DNA of 8,946 nt from the NCBI GenBank assembly GCA_937868035.1, contig CALMLK010000318.1, forward strand, positions 1 through 8,946, given 5' to 3'. The notes under the pieces are model-generated. The model searched no databases. It worked only from the letters and a program-made list of their open reading frames with translations, and was not told the DNA's origin. Positions 1 through 6,502 of this stretch are shown here, in pieces (within the stretch, counting starts at the first letter, position 1; every line of letters starts with the position of its first letter). The DNA is from an uncultured Alphaproteobacteria bacterium (GTDB lineage: Bacteria; Pseudomonadota; Alphaproteobacteria; Rhizobiales; Aestuariivirgaceae). Both the position numbers and the translations under genes were made by a program.

Positions 1-192
1 ATGGACATCGCCGAAGATGGCACCGACCGCTCCGGCAATCCGGACTTCCTGACGCTGGACGAGCCGAGCCCCGCAGGCGCTTTCGCCTACAACACCGTGC
101 TCTGCGACATCCGGAAAACCGACCTGCAACACAGGCCCGGGTGGGATGAGCTGGCCACGGCCCGCAGTTCCATCTTCCGGCGCGACCAGTAA
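1..192 (+). CDS. C-terminal end of a DMSO-reductase-family molybdopterin oxidoreductase catalytic subunit (partial)
   Basis: Only the last 63 residues are in the window. The ATG at base 1 is probably an internal methionine of a much longer protein, since catalytic subunits of this family run to about 700-900 residues. The tail has the look of the molybdopterin-dinucleotide-binding domain end of DmsA-type enzymes: a Gly-Asn-Pro turn followed by LTLDEPSPAGAFAYNT and a closing beta strand (VLCDIRK). An Fe-S subunit and a TorD-type chaperone gene follow, which supports the family call. Such enzymes reduce S-oxides, N-oxides, polysulfide, selenate or similar acceptors, and the substrate cannot be read from this tail. 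The active-site ligand, the N-terminal Fe-S site and any Tat signal lie outside the window. The next gene starts 18 bases downstream, so the two are co-transcribed. Confidence 0.7.
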   Translation: MDIAEDGTDRSGNPDFLTLDEPSPAGAFAYNTVLCDIRKTDLQHRPGWDELATARSSIFRRDQ

Positions 193-210
193 GGCGGAGA
201 GCAGACAATC

Positions 211-879
211 ATGGCTCAAGTTCTCGACAAGAAGAAAATCCGCGAAGCCGCCGCGAAGGTGAAGGCCGAAGGTTATGCGCCGGTGACGCCCGACGTGCAG
301 TGGGGATTCATCCACAACAATGTGGACTGCATCGGTTGCCGCGCCTGCGAAATCGCCTGCAAGGACAAGAACGGCCTTGCACCCGGCCCGCGATTCCGCC
401 GTGTGCAATACATCGAAGGCGGCACCTATCCGGAGGTCTATGCCTTCAAGGTGAACATGTCGTGCAACCACTGTGCACAACCGGCCTGTTTGCCAACCTG
501 CCCGACAGGCGCGATCTTCAAGCGCCAGAAGGACGGCATCGTCGATATTGATTCCACGCTCTGCATCGGCTGCCGCCGCTGCGAAGCGGCCTGCCCCTTC
601 GGCGCACCGCAATACGACCCCGACAGCAACACGGTGAAGAAGTGCAACATGTGCGTGGACGAAATGGATGCGGGCCGCCGCCCCTATTGCGTCATGGCCT
701 GCATGATGCGCGTGCTGGACGTAGGGCCGATCGAGGAACTGCGCGACGGAACCTACGAGACGAAGGCGCGCGGACCGAACGATGAAGTTGTGCGCCAGGT
801 GAAGAACATGGCCGACCCCAGCCTCACGAACCCGTCCATCGTCTTCGTGCCGCACTCCAAGGGCAAAGTGGAGAGCTGA
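211..879 (+). CDS. dmsB: Four-cluster [4Fe-4S] ferredoxin-type electron-transfer subunit, DmsB-like
   Basis: The 222-residue protein carries electrons to the molybdenum subunit through four [4Fe-4S] clusters. All sixteen cysteines are visible in four groups: C40/C43/C46/C50 (CIGCRACEIAC), C85/C88/C93/C97, C118/C121/C124/C128 (CIGCRRCEAAC) and C145/C148/C160/C164. Length and spacing fit DmsB/YnfG/PsrB-type subunits, which are usually about 200 residues. There is no signal peptide or membrane segment, so export would have to occur by hitch-hiking with the catalytic subunit through Tat. The ATG has a GGAGA ribosome site at 196-200. The start is reasonable because the first cluster sits near residue 40 after a short lysine-rich lead. 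The gene lies between the catalytic subunit and the chaperone. The membrane anchor normally encoded next (DmsC-like) is absent. Exact substrate class is uncertain, and a polysulfide or thiosulfate reductase subunit is possible. Confidence 0.88.
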   Translation: MAQVLDKKKIREAAAKVKAEGYAPVTPDVQWGFIHNNVDCIGCRACEIACKDKNGLAPGPRFRRVQYIEGGTYPEVYAFKVNMSCNHCAQPACLPTCPTGAIFKRQKDGIVDIDSTLCIGCRRCEAACPFGAPQYDPDSNTVKKCNMCVDEMDAGRRPYCVMACMMRVLDVGPIEELRDGTYETKARGPNDEVVRQVKNMADPSLTNPSIVFVPHSKGKVES

Positions 880-880
880 C

Positions 881-1612
881 ATGGACAGTCCGGCCCCCCT
901 CCTGACACAGGAACAGCGGCAGGTTCTCGCCGCCGCCGCCGATGATCTCGCGGCTCTTGCCCGCCTGCATGACAGCGAGCCAGACATGGAGATGTTGCAA
1001 AACCTTTCCACCGCACCATCCCGCGACTGGTTTGCGCTGCAGGTGAAGGGCGACGGGATGGAACAGGGCCTGCGGCTTCTTGACGACGGCCTCTCCGATC
1101 TCTCGCCCAATTGCGTCGATGCACTGTGGGTGGATTATGCCGATCTCTATCTCACCTTCGGCAAGCGCGTGGCACCCAATGAATCCTATTGGCTCACCGA
1201 TGACCACATCGAACGGCAGAGCCCTATGTTCGAAGTGCGGAACTGGTATGCGCATTACGGATTGACCGCCCCCGATTGGCGCAAGCGCGCCGATGACCAC
1301 CTGGTGCATGAACTGGAATTCGTCTCCGCACTCTTGCGCAACGCCGGCGGAACCGCAGTGCGCGATGCTGGCCGCTTTCTCGACCAGCACCTGCTGCTCT
1401 GGTCGAAAGATTTCCTTGGTGGCGTGGCACAACGGGCAAACACCGCTTTCTACAGCGGCCTCGCGCTCGTGACCGAAGCCGTGCTGCTCTCGGTCCGCGC
1501 GGTGCTGGAAGGTATCACCGGAGAACCGCGTCAGGAACGGGCAGTCGTCAAGGCGGAGTCGATCACGGAAACGGACCGACCCTTCGTGCCTGGCGTGGAG
1601 CCCAGTTGGTGA
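881..1612 (+). CDS. TorD/DmsD-family molybdoenzyme maturation chaperone
   Basis: This 243-residue, mostly helical cytoplasmic protein resembles the TorD/DmsD/NarJ redox-enzyme maturation chaperones. These bind the twin-arginine leader and apoprotein of a molybdoenzyme until the cofactor is inserted. Visible family marks are the DYADLYLTFGK stretch with the following N-E-S-Y-W (about residues 85-105) and the later D-D-H-L-V-H-E-L-E-F-V-S segment (about 138-150). The latter corresponds to the conserved pattern of acidic residues, His-Leu, then Glu-Leu-x-Phe in TorD helices. A third helix with FLDQHLLLWS follows near 167. The ATG lies one base after the dmsB stop, so translation is likely coupled. 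Its partner is almost certainly the molybdoenzyme encoded just upstream. The C-terminal 30 residues are poorly conserved-looking and may be a disordered tail. Confidence 0.85.
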   Translation: MDSPAPLLTQEQRQVLAAAADDLAALARLHDSEPDMEMLQNLSTAPSRDWFALQVKGDGMEQGLRLLDDGLSDLSPNCVDALWVDYADLYLTFGKRVAPNESYWLTDDHIERQSPMFEVRNWYAHYGLTAPDWRKRADDHLVHELEFVSALLRNAGGTAVRDAGRFLDQHLLLWSKDFLGGVAQRANTAFYSGLALVTEAVLLSVRAVLEGITGEPRQERAVVKAESITETDRPFVPGVEPSW

Positions 1613-1625
1613 CATCCCCACAGCT

Positions 1626-1639
1626 TTGACACCAATCAA
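1626..1639 (+). promoter_or_regulatory. FNR/FixK/ANR-type box upstream of the regulator operon
   Basis: TTGACACCAATCAA matches 9 of the 10 defined bases of the FNR consensus TTGAT-N4-ATCAA and fully fits the looser FixK pattern TTGA-N6-TCAA. It starts 14 bases after the chaperone stop, and its centre lies 57 bases before the next start codon. A weak -10-like CAAAAT at 1663-1668 is centred about 33 bases downstream of the box. That is close to the class II activator spacing, where the box is centred near -41.5. A perfect -35-like TTGACA overlaps the left half but has no good -10 at the usual spacing. A 5-bp hairpin (CTGCC/GGCAG, 1648-1662) sits in between and is probably incidental. Confidence 0.6.
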
Positions 1640-1689
1640 GGACAGCCCTGCCAATCCGGCAGCAAAATCACGCCGGGAAAGGATGAGTC

Positions 1690-2172
1690 ATGACAACACG
1701 CACGGCTGTCGCCTCGTGGCTACAACCCGTTTTGGCGTGGCGCGATGCATTGCCTGCATCCTGTGCCTGCGCCGTCGTGTTCCCCGGCTATCGCCCAGAC
1801 CTTGTGCAGACAATGGCCTCCGCGCTGGAGACGCGGCTGATCGATTTCCGCAAACAGAAGATGGCGCCCCTCGGTTGGCAGGCCTCAAATCTGGCACCCC
1901 ACGCACTCACCGAAACAGCCCTTGCTGAAATGGCCCATGGCCGTGACGTGATGCTGCACAATGCGGAGGCCATGCTTTCGCTCTTCACCCGCGAAGTGCG
2001 TGAAGCGTGGTTTGCGGAGGCCGCCGCACAAGACTGGCCGCAACGCCTCATCCTGCCGCTCACCCTCTTCGCCCACGATCTTCCCGCGCAGATGATCGAC
2101 CACGTCATCGAACTCACAGCCGCTGACCTGCCCTCCGAAGGACTTTTGCAGCGGCTTGCAGGCCTGGCATGA
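1690..2172 (+). CDS. Unrecognised 160-residue protein, first gene of the sensor/regulator operon
   Basis: I do not recognise this family. The protein appears soluble and mainly alpha-helical, with no signal peptide and no clear membrane segment. An N-terminal Cys-Ala-Cys pair (C25, C27) precedes a hydrophobic strand ending VVFPGY. A basic stretch with DFRKQK lies near residue 53, then several amphipathic helices rich in Ala and Leu, and a Trp-Pro motif near 123. The ATG has an AAAGGA ribosome site at 1678-1683, six bases upstream. Its stop overlaps the ATG of the histidine kinase in an ATGA junction, so the two are probably translationally coupled and may act together. It could be a signalling accessory to the kinase or a second assembly factor for the molybdoenzyme. 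It is too short and lacks the membrane helices to be the missing anchor subunit. Coding is supported by gene packing rather than homology. Confidence 0.72.
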   Translation: MTTRTAVASWLQPVLAWRDALPASCACAVVFPGYRPDLVQTMASALETRLIDFRKQKMAPLGWQASNLAPHALTETALAEMAHGRDVMLHNAEAMLSLFTREVREAWFAEAAAQDWPQRLILPLTLFAHDLPAQMIDHVIELTAADLPSEGLLQRLAGLA

Positions 2173-4031
2173 CAGATCGTGTCCAGCCCGCACTCGCACT
2201 GTTCGGATCGTCACTGGGGCGGCGAATTCTGATCGTGCTCGCCGTGGTGCTGACGGCCTGTTCGCTGCTCTTCCTGACGTTGTTCGTGGTGGCCCTGCGC
2301 AATCGTCTGATCGAAGGCCACGCGAGGATGGCTGCGCAACAGAGTTCGGTTCTGGAATTCGCACTCCGCAGCGCCGTGATGAGAAACGACGACAGCGCCG
2401 TAAAGGATGCGATCACCCGTCTCTCCCGCGAAGATGGGGTGAAGGCTATCTCCCTCATCTCGGCCAACGGAGACATTCGCATCACCTCGGATGCCGGCAT
2501 TCAAGGCAAGCCCTGGGCCATGGGAAGCGTTAGCGGACTGCCCGCGCCCTGGCCGGAGCGGCCGCAGTTCATCACCACTTCAGCCGGCAACACTGTGATC
2601 CGCAGTTTCACCCCTGTGGGTGGCGCTGGCGCTGCGGCTGACAACGGTGTGCTTGTGGTCGATCTCGATGCCGGCGATGTGGTGCGGGACTACTGGCGCG
2701 CGGGCCTGTTGCTGGCCGCGGCAGGCTTCGCCGTGTTGCTGGCCGCCCTCTACGCCATCATGATGGCGGTGAAGCATCACGTGTTGCAACCCGTGGCAAA
2801 CATTGCCGAAGCGGCCACCCGCTTCTCGGACGGCAACCTTGAGGCCCGCACTTCGGTGCATGGTGGCGGCGAACTTGCTGACCTGGGCCAGCGCTTCAAC
2901 GCCATGGCTGAACACGTGGGCGCGAACGTGCGGGCCGTGCAGGCCAATGAGCGCTTCGTCCAGGACGTATTGGACGCAGCCCCCGACGGCATGCGCGTCA
3001 TCGGACCCGACTACCGCATCCTGAAAGTGAACGCCGCCTACTGCAGCCAGTTGGGGGTGACTCCAGATCAGGTGCTGGGGCTGCCCTGCCATCTGTCGAG
3101 CCACAGGCTGAAGGTGCCCTGCTCGCCCACGCTGGTGCCCTGCCCCATGGTGGAACTGTCGGACCGCGGCAAGGCCAGTGTGAAATGCCGCCATCGCCAC
3201 GAGCGCGCCGACGGCGGCGAGGTTTTCGTTGAAGTCTCCGCCGCCCGGGTCCTGCTGGAGCAGGACGGCAAGGCCCTTCCCTGCATCGTGGAATCGATCC
3301 GCGACCTCTCCAACCAGGCCGAAGCATCGCACGGCCAGCGGCTTGCGGAGATCGGCCAACTTGCAACAGGCATCGCCCACGAGATCCACAATCCGCTCTG
3401 GTCCATCCATCTCGCGATGGAGGCGATGCGGAACGACATGGCGGCACGCGGCGAAGATGTGTCCGGCGAAAGCTACATCGCCACCGCCGACCGCGAGATC
3501 CAACGCTGCCTCGACGTGACCTCGCGCCTGCTGCGGGTGAGCGAACCTTCGTCGCAGGAGAAGATGCTTCTCGATCTTGCCCCGCTGCTGAAAGATGTGT
3601 TGTCCCTTCTCACCTACCAGGCGGCACAGGCAGGTGTGACGACCACGCTCCACATCAAGGGCAATCCCCGCGCCATTGCCAATGAGAGCGATCTCGGCAT
3701 CGTCTTTGTCAATCTCGCCCAGAATGCCATCCACGCCATGCCCAGGGGCGGCACCCTCACCGTTGTTGCCGAGGCCAGCAACGGCCGCGTGGACGTGAGT
3801 TTCACCGACACGGGCGTTGGCATTTCACCCGAGGATCGCGCCCGCATTTTCTGGCCGTTCTGGTCCAAGCGGGCCGATGGTTCCACCGGCACGGGTCTCG
3901 GCCTCGCCATCTGCCATTCCACGGTGGAACGCCTGAACGGTGAACTCACCCTCAACAGCACCGTGGGGGAAGGCAGCACCTTCCGCGTCACCCTTCCCGA
4001 CCCAGATCATTCCGGAGACCTGCAATCGTGA
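2169..4031 (+). CDS. Membrane sensor histidine kinase with periplasmic sensor, HAMP, Cys-rich PAS and NtrB-like kinase core
   Basis: The 620-residue protein has a first membrane helix at about residues 19-43 and an extracytoplasmic domain at about 44-177. The latter resembles single-Cache/PAS-like sensors, with the pattern AVKDAITRL...DGVKAISLISANGDI. A second membrane helix (about 178-200), HAMP (about 200-252) and PAS (about 262-382) follow. The kinase core has the phosphoacceptor H404 in GIAHEIHNPLW. The ATPase domain shows N515/N519 of the N box, DTGVGIS at 547-553 and the glycine loop GSTGTGLGLA at 571-580. All residues for activity appear present. The PAS domain carries C307, H312, C318, C325 and C340, a possible metal or redox site. 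It overlaps the upstream stop (ATGA) and the downstream regulator start (GTGA), and so forms a cognate pair with the sigma-54-type regulator. The stimulus is unknown; by position it may be the molybdoenzyme substrate or redox state. Confidence 0.92.
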   Translation: MTDRVQPALALFGSSLGRRILIVLAVVLTACSLLFLTLFVVALRNRLIEGHARMAAQQSSVLEFALRSAVMRNDDSAVKDAITRLSREDGVKAISLISANGDIRITSDAGIQGKPWAMGSVSGLPAPWPERPQFITTSAGNTVIRSFTPVGGAGAAADNGVLVVDLDAGDVVRDYWRAGLLLAAAGFAVLLAALYAIMMAVKHHVLQPVANIAEAATRFSDGNLEARTSVHGGGELADLGQRFNAMAEHVGANVRAVQANERFVQDVLDAAPDGMRVIGPDYRILKVNAAYCSQLGVTPDQVLGLPCHLSSHRLKVPCSPTLVPCPMVELSDRGKASVKCRHRHERADGGEVFVEVSAARVLLEQDGKALPCIVESIRDLSNQAEASHGQRLAEIGQLATGIAHEIHNPLWSIHLAMEAMRNDMAARGEDVSGESYIATADREIQRCLDVTSRLLRVSEPSSQEKMLLDLAPLLKDVLSLLTYQAAQAGVTTTLHIKGNPRAIANESDLGIVFVNLAQNAIHAMPRGGTLTVVAEASNGRVDVSFTDTGVGISPEDRARIFWPFWSKRADGSTGTGLGLAICHSTVERLNGELTLNSTVGEGSTFRVTLPDPDHSGDLQS

Positions 4032-5404
4032 ACGACAGCCGCAAGAGGCAAATCCTCGTCGTCGAAGATGATCCGCCGCTCAACCGCATGCTGACAGACC
4101 AGCTGCACCGGCAAGGCTTTGCCGCAACAGGTGTGCGCACGCTCGCCGAGGCCGAGAAGGCGATCCAGGGTGCAGAGCCCGCGCTTGCCATTCTCGACAT
4201 CCGTTTGCCCGACGGTCAGGGCATCGAAGCGATCAGCCGCTTCCGCGAGATTTGCCCCGTCATCATCCTCACGGCCTTCGGCTCCATCGACCAGGCCGTG
4301 CAGGCTGTGCAGGCGGGCGCTGCCGACTACCTGATCAAGCCCGTGTCCTCCGGCCGCCTCGACATCGCGGTGAAACGCGCCATCGAAACTGAAGACATGC
4401 GGCGCAAGCTCGAGCACTTCGAGAGCAAGCACAAGGTGGCTGGCAACAGCCGCATGGTCGGTCTCAGCCCGGGATACCTGAAGGTGATGCAACTCGTGGG
4501 CCTCGTTGCGCCCGCGGATACAACAGTGCTGATCCAGGGTGAAAGCGGTGTCGGCAAGGAACTGGTGGCGGAAAGCATCCACCTCTCCAGTACACGCGGC
4601 GAGCACCAGCTGGTGACGATCGACTGCGCCTCCCTGCATGAGAACCTGCTCGAATCCGAACTGTTCGGGCACGAGCGCGGCGCCTTCACGGGGGCCGACC
4701 GCAAGAAGGAAGGCCTGATCGAGGTCGCTGAAGGCTCCACCGTCTTCCTCGACGAAATCGGCGAAATCAGCCCGGCGATTCAGGCGAAGCTGCTTCGCGT
4801 GCTGGAAACCTCGCGCTTCCGCCGCCTCGGCGGCACGCGCGACATTTCCGCAAACGTCCGTTTCGTCACGGCCACAAACCGCAATCTTTCGGAGTGGGTG
4901 AAAGAGGGCAAATTCCGCGGCGACCTGTTCTACCGCCTTTCGCCCTTCGTCATCACCGTGCCGCCCTTGCGCGAACGGCGCGACGACATTCTCGTGCTGG
5001 CGCGGCACTTCCTCGAGTCGCGCAACTTCATGCGCAACGTGCGAAAGCATTTCCACGCCTCCACGGAAGCTCTGCTCATGGCCTATGACTGGCCTGGCAA
5101 CATCCGCGAACTGCGGAACGTGGTGGAGCGCGGATTGCTCATGTCCGCCGATGATGGCACGATCTGGCCGCGCCACCTGTCACTTCCCGAAGCAGGCGAA
5201 GCGGGCCCGAAGGCCTTTTCGCTGGACTTCGACCATTCCCCGTCGATGGAGCAACTGAAGGACGCCTATATCGACCGCATGCTGCAGGCCCATGGCGGCA
5301 ACCGCGAAGCCGCCGCCCGCGCCATGGGCGTGAGCGCCCGCAATCTCTACCGCCACATCGCGGACAAGAAAGCGGGCCGCCACATGGCGGATGCGATGAA
5401 CTGA
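4028..5404 (+). CDS. Sigma-54-dependent NtrC-family response regulator
   Basis: The 458-residue protein has the three standard domains. The receiver (about 8-120) has D14/D15, phosphoacceptor D57 in LAILDIRLP and K104 in YLIKP. The AAA+ domain (about 140-372) has Walker A GESGVGKE at 171-178, the sigma-54 contact loop GAFTGA at 218-223, Walker B VFLDE at 239-243 and the FRGDLFYRL arginine segment near 296-304. The C-terminal Fis-type helix-turn-helix lies at about 407-445 (NREAAARAMGVSARNLYRHI). It should activate a -24/-12 promoter once phosphorylated by the kinase just upstream. The start is GTG within a GTGA overlap with the kinase stop; a GGAGA lies about ten bases before it. I found no convincing -24/-12 element in the gaps visible here, so the target promoter is probably upstream of the molybdoenzyme operon, outside the window. 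It ends four bases from the convergent stress protein gene, with no terminator between them. Confidence 0.94.
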   Translation: MNDSRKRQILVVEDDPPLNRMLTDQLHRQGFAATGVRTLAEAEKAIQGAEPALAILDIRLPDGQGIEAISRFREICPVIILTAFGSIDQAVQAVQAGAADYLIKPVSSGRLDIAVKRAIETEDMRRKLEHFESKHKVAGNSRMVGLSPGYLKVMQLVGLVAPADTTVLIQGESGVGKELVAESIHLSSTRGEHQLVTIDCASLHENLLESELFGHERGAFTGADRKKEGLIEVAEGSTVFLDEIGEISPAIQAKLLRVLETSRFRRLGGTRDISANVRFVTATNRNLSEWVKEGKFRGDLFYRLSPFVITVPPLRERRDDILVLARHFLESRNFMRNVRKHFHASTEALLMAYDWPGNIRELRNVVERGLLMSADDGTIWPRHLSLPEAGEAGPKAFSLDFDHSPSMEQLKDAYIDRMLQAHGGNREAAARAMGVSARNLYRHIADKKAGRHMADAMN

Positions 5405-5408
5405 GGAT

Positions 5409-5822
5409 TTAGCGGGCGACAGTGACCGTGCAATGGGCACGGCTCGCCACATCCGCTGCAACGGATCCCAGCATCAGGCGCGAGACACCGTGCTTGTCGC
5501 CCGTGCCGCAGATGATGTGGTCATAACCGTTGTCTTCCGCGTACTGCACAATGGCCGCAGCCGCTTCCCGCGCCTTGAGGGACACTTCCTCGACCGTCTT
5601 TACATTGGCGGCGCGAGCGATGCCGGCGGCTGCATCGAGGATCTTCTTCACCTTGGCATCATCCATCGACAGGATGAGCGGACCGCGCGCGCCACCACGG
5701 GCGACGTTGACGGTGCAGATGGCAAGCGGCACACCGAGGCGGCTGGCAAGCGTCGCGGCGAGTTCAACCGCGTGCTGTGAATGGACGGTCCCATCGGTGG
5801 CGCAAAGGATCTTGGTCGTCAT
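5409..5822 (-). CDS. Single-domain universal stress protein (UspA family)
   Basis: The 137-residue protein begins MTTKILCATDGT, the usual first strand and nucleotide-contact Asp of the UspA fold. It ends with the family signature GTGDKHGVSRLMLGS followed by VAADVASRAHCTVTVAR. In ATP-binding members the signature is G-x2-G-x9-G-S/T; here the second glycine is replaced by aspartate, so nucleotide binding is uncertain. I chose the ATG at 5822 because it gives the normal family length and has an AAGGAG ribosome site (minus strand, 5829-5834) six bases upstream. A longer in-frame start at 5969 would overlap soxG and add a non-homologous leader. Stand-alone UspA proteins of this size are often induced by low oxygen or energy stress, which fits the FNR-type box upstream. 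The gene is convergent with the response regulator. Confidence 0.9.
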   Translation of the reverse strand: MTTKILCATDGTVHSQHAVELAATLASRLGVPLAICTVNVARGGARGPLILSMDDAKVKKILDAAAGIARAANVKTVEEVSLKAREAAAAIVQYAEDNGYDHIICGTGDKHGVSRLMLGSVAADVASRAHCTVTVAR

Positions 5823-5889
5823 GGCAGTCTCCTTGTCTGTCGTCGGTTTTGAATTGCAGGAACTTTCAATCACCCCGGGTAAAGACGCA

Positions 5890-5903
5890 TTGACGCTGAT
5901 CAA
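5890..5903 (-). promoter_or_regulatory. FNR/FixK/ANR-type box upstream of the universal stress protein gene
   Basis: On the minus strand the site reads TTGATCAGCGTCAA, matching 9 of the 10 defined bases of TTGAT-N4-ATCAA. Its centre lies about 74 bases before the stress protein ATG. Class II spacing would place a transcription start near 5855. The matching -10 region (around 5862-5871, TGATTGAAAG) is only a weak fit. The site lies between the soxG stop and the usp start, in a 101-base gap that otherwise contains only the ribosome site and a small hairpin at the soxG end. On the plus strand its half-sites are identical to those of the box at 1626-1639. Confidence 0.62.
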
Positions 5904-5916
5904 CATCCACAGATTT

Positions 5917-5934
5917 TCGTCCGTCAACGGACGA
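5917..5934 (-). other. Small hairpin straddling the soxG stop codon
   Basis: The minus strand reads TCGTCC-GTTGAC-GGACGA, a perfect 6-bp stem with a 6-base loop that contains the soxG TGA stop. It is followed by AAAATCT rather than a T-tract, so it is not a standard intrinsic terminator. It may be a 3'-end stabilising or attenuating structure, or chance. Confidence 0.3.
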
Positions 5935-6502
5935 GATAGCCAAACTCCTCCGCCTGCTCCGACAGCCACTCCCAGAAGCTCTCGGAAAAGCCCCGGAACA
6001 CCGACAGGTCATAGCTGTCGTCCCCGACGCGCGTGAGATGCACGCCCACATGGGCCATTTGCGTCAAAGCCGATTTGCCCACAGGAAAGACATCGGGATG
6101 GAGGTCAACCGGTGTACCCTTGGCGAGAACCGCGCGCGCCTTGTCTCCGGCGATGCGCAGAACAACCCGCCCGTGGCTTTGGTCCGACACGGAGGCGGTG
6201 CCGGCGAGCATCAATGACAACTCTGCGGCAAGCGCCCCCTCGCCCCGGCCTTCCGCCTGGACAAAATACTGGTCCGGCCCCGCCCACAGGACGGTCGCAC
6301 CCCTGAGGTTCGCAAGCCCATCGGCAAGGGCCTTGGCCTTGTCCTTGCGGGCGATCGCCGAGACGATCGACAGGGGATGCCGCACCGAGAGCGTGACGCC
6401 CGGCTGTCCCTTGTCCGCCCCGAAACGGCCCTGCACCGTCACGTCCGCCAGCGGCGACACGCGGTGGAAAATGGGTTCGGTCACGCGTGCTGCCTTAGCC
6501 AT
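5924..6502 (-). CDS. soxG: Sarcosine oxidase gamma subunit
   Basis: The 192-residue protein matches the gamma subunit of heterotetrameric sarcosine oxidase, which oxidises N-methylglycine and passes the methyl carbon to tetrahydrofolate in the alpha-subunit GcvT-like domain. Recognisable family stretches are the central GPDQYFVQ segment, the DLHPDVFPVGKSALTQMAHVG region near residues 138-158 and the C-terminal FRGFSESFWEWL followed by EFGYLV. Length is normal for the family. I chose the ATG at 6502 because it overlaps the soxA stop by 8 bases (ATGGCTAA), the usual arrangement, and has GAGG four bases upstream. A start at 6601 would place about 33 unrelated residues inside soxA. The gene itself looks intact, but the alpha subunit upstream is truncated, so its partner complex may not form. 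Confidence 0.92.
   Translation of the reverse strand: MAKAARVTEPIFHRVSPLADVTVQGRFGADKGQPGVTLSVRHPLSIVSAIARKDKAKALADGLANLRGATVLWAGPDQYFVQAEGRGEGALAAELSLMLAGTASVSDQSHGRVVLRIAGDKARAVLAKGTPVDLHPDVFPVGKSALTQMAHVGVHLTRVGDDSYDLSVFRGFSESFWEWLSEQAEEFGYLVR

Noticed and set aside
824..1654. Minus-strand open frame opposite the TorD-type chaperone
   Set aside because: It overlaps a gene with clear family features, has no homology I can recognise and has no ribosome site.
1613..1689. Sigma-54 (-24/-12) promoter in the gap before the regulator operon
   Set aside because: GG and GC dinucleotides are present but not at the required spacing, and no TGGCAC-like element is seen.
1626..1928. Plus-strand frame of 100 codons beginning in the chaperone-kinase gap
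   Set aside because: It starts over the FNR-type box and overlaps the better-supported gene at 1690, which has a ribosome site and couples to the kinase.
2580..3734. Long minus-strand open frame (384 codons) opposite the histidine kinase
   Set aside because: It is a shadow of the kinase gene in GC-rich DNA. The plus-strand frame has full domain homology and the antisense product has no recognisable motif.
4007..5176. Long minus-strand open frame (389 codons) opposite the response regulator
   Set aside because: It is a GC-driven antisense shadow. The plus-strand protein has every NtrC-family motif.
5823..5969. Upstream extension of the universal stress protein to an ATG at 5969
   Set aside because: The extra 49 residues overlap soxG and cover the promoter gap. 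The start at 5822 has a good Shine-Dalgarno site and gives the normal family length.
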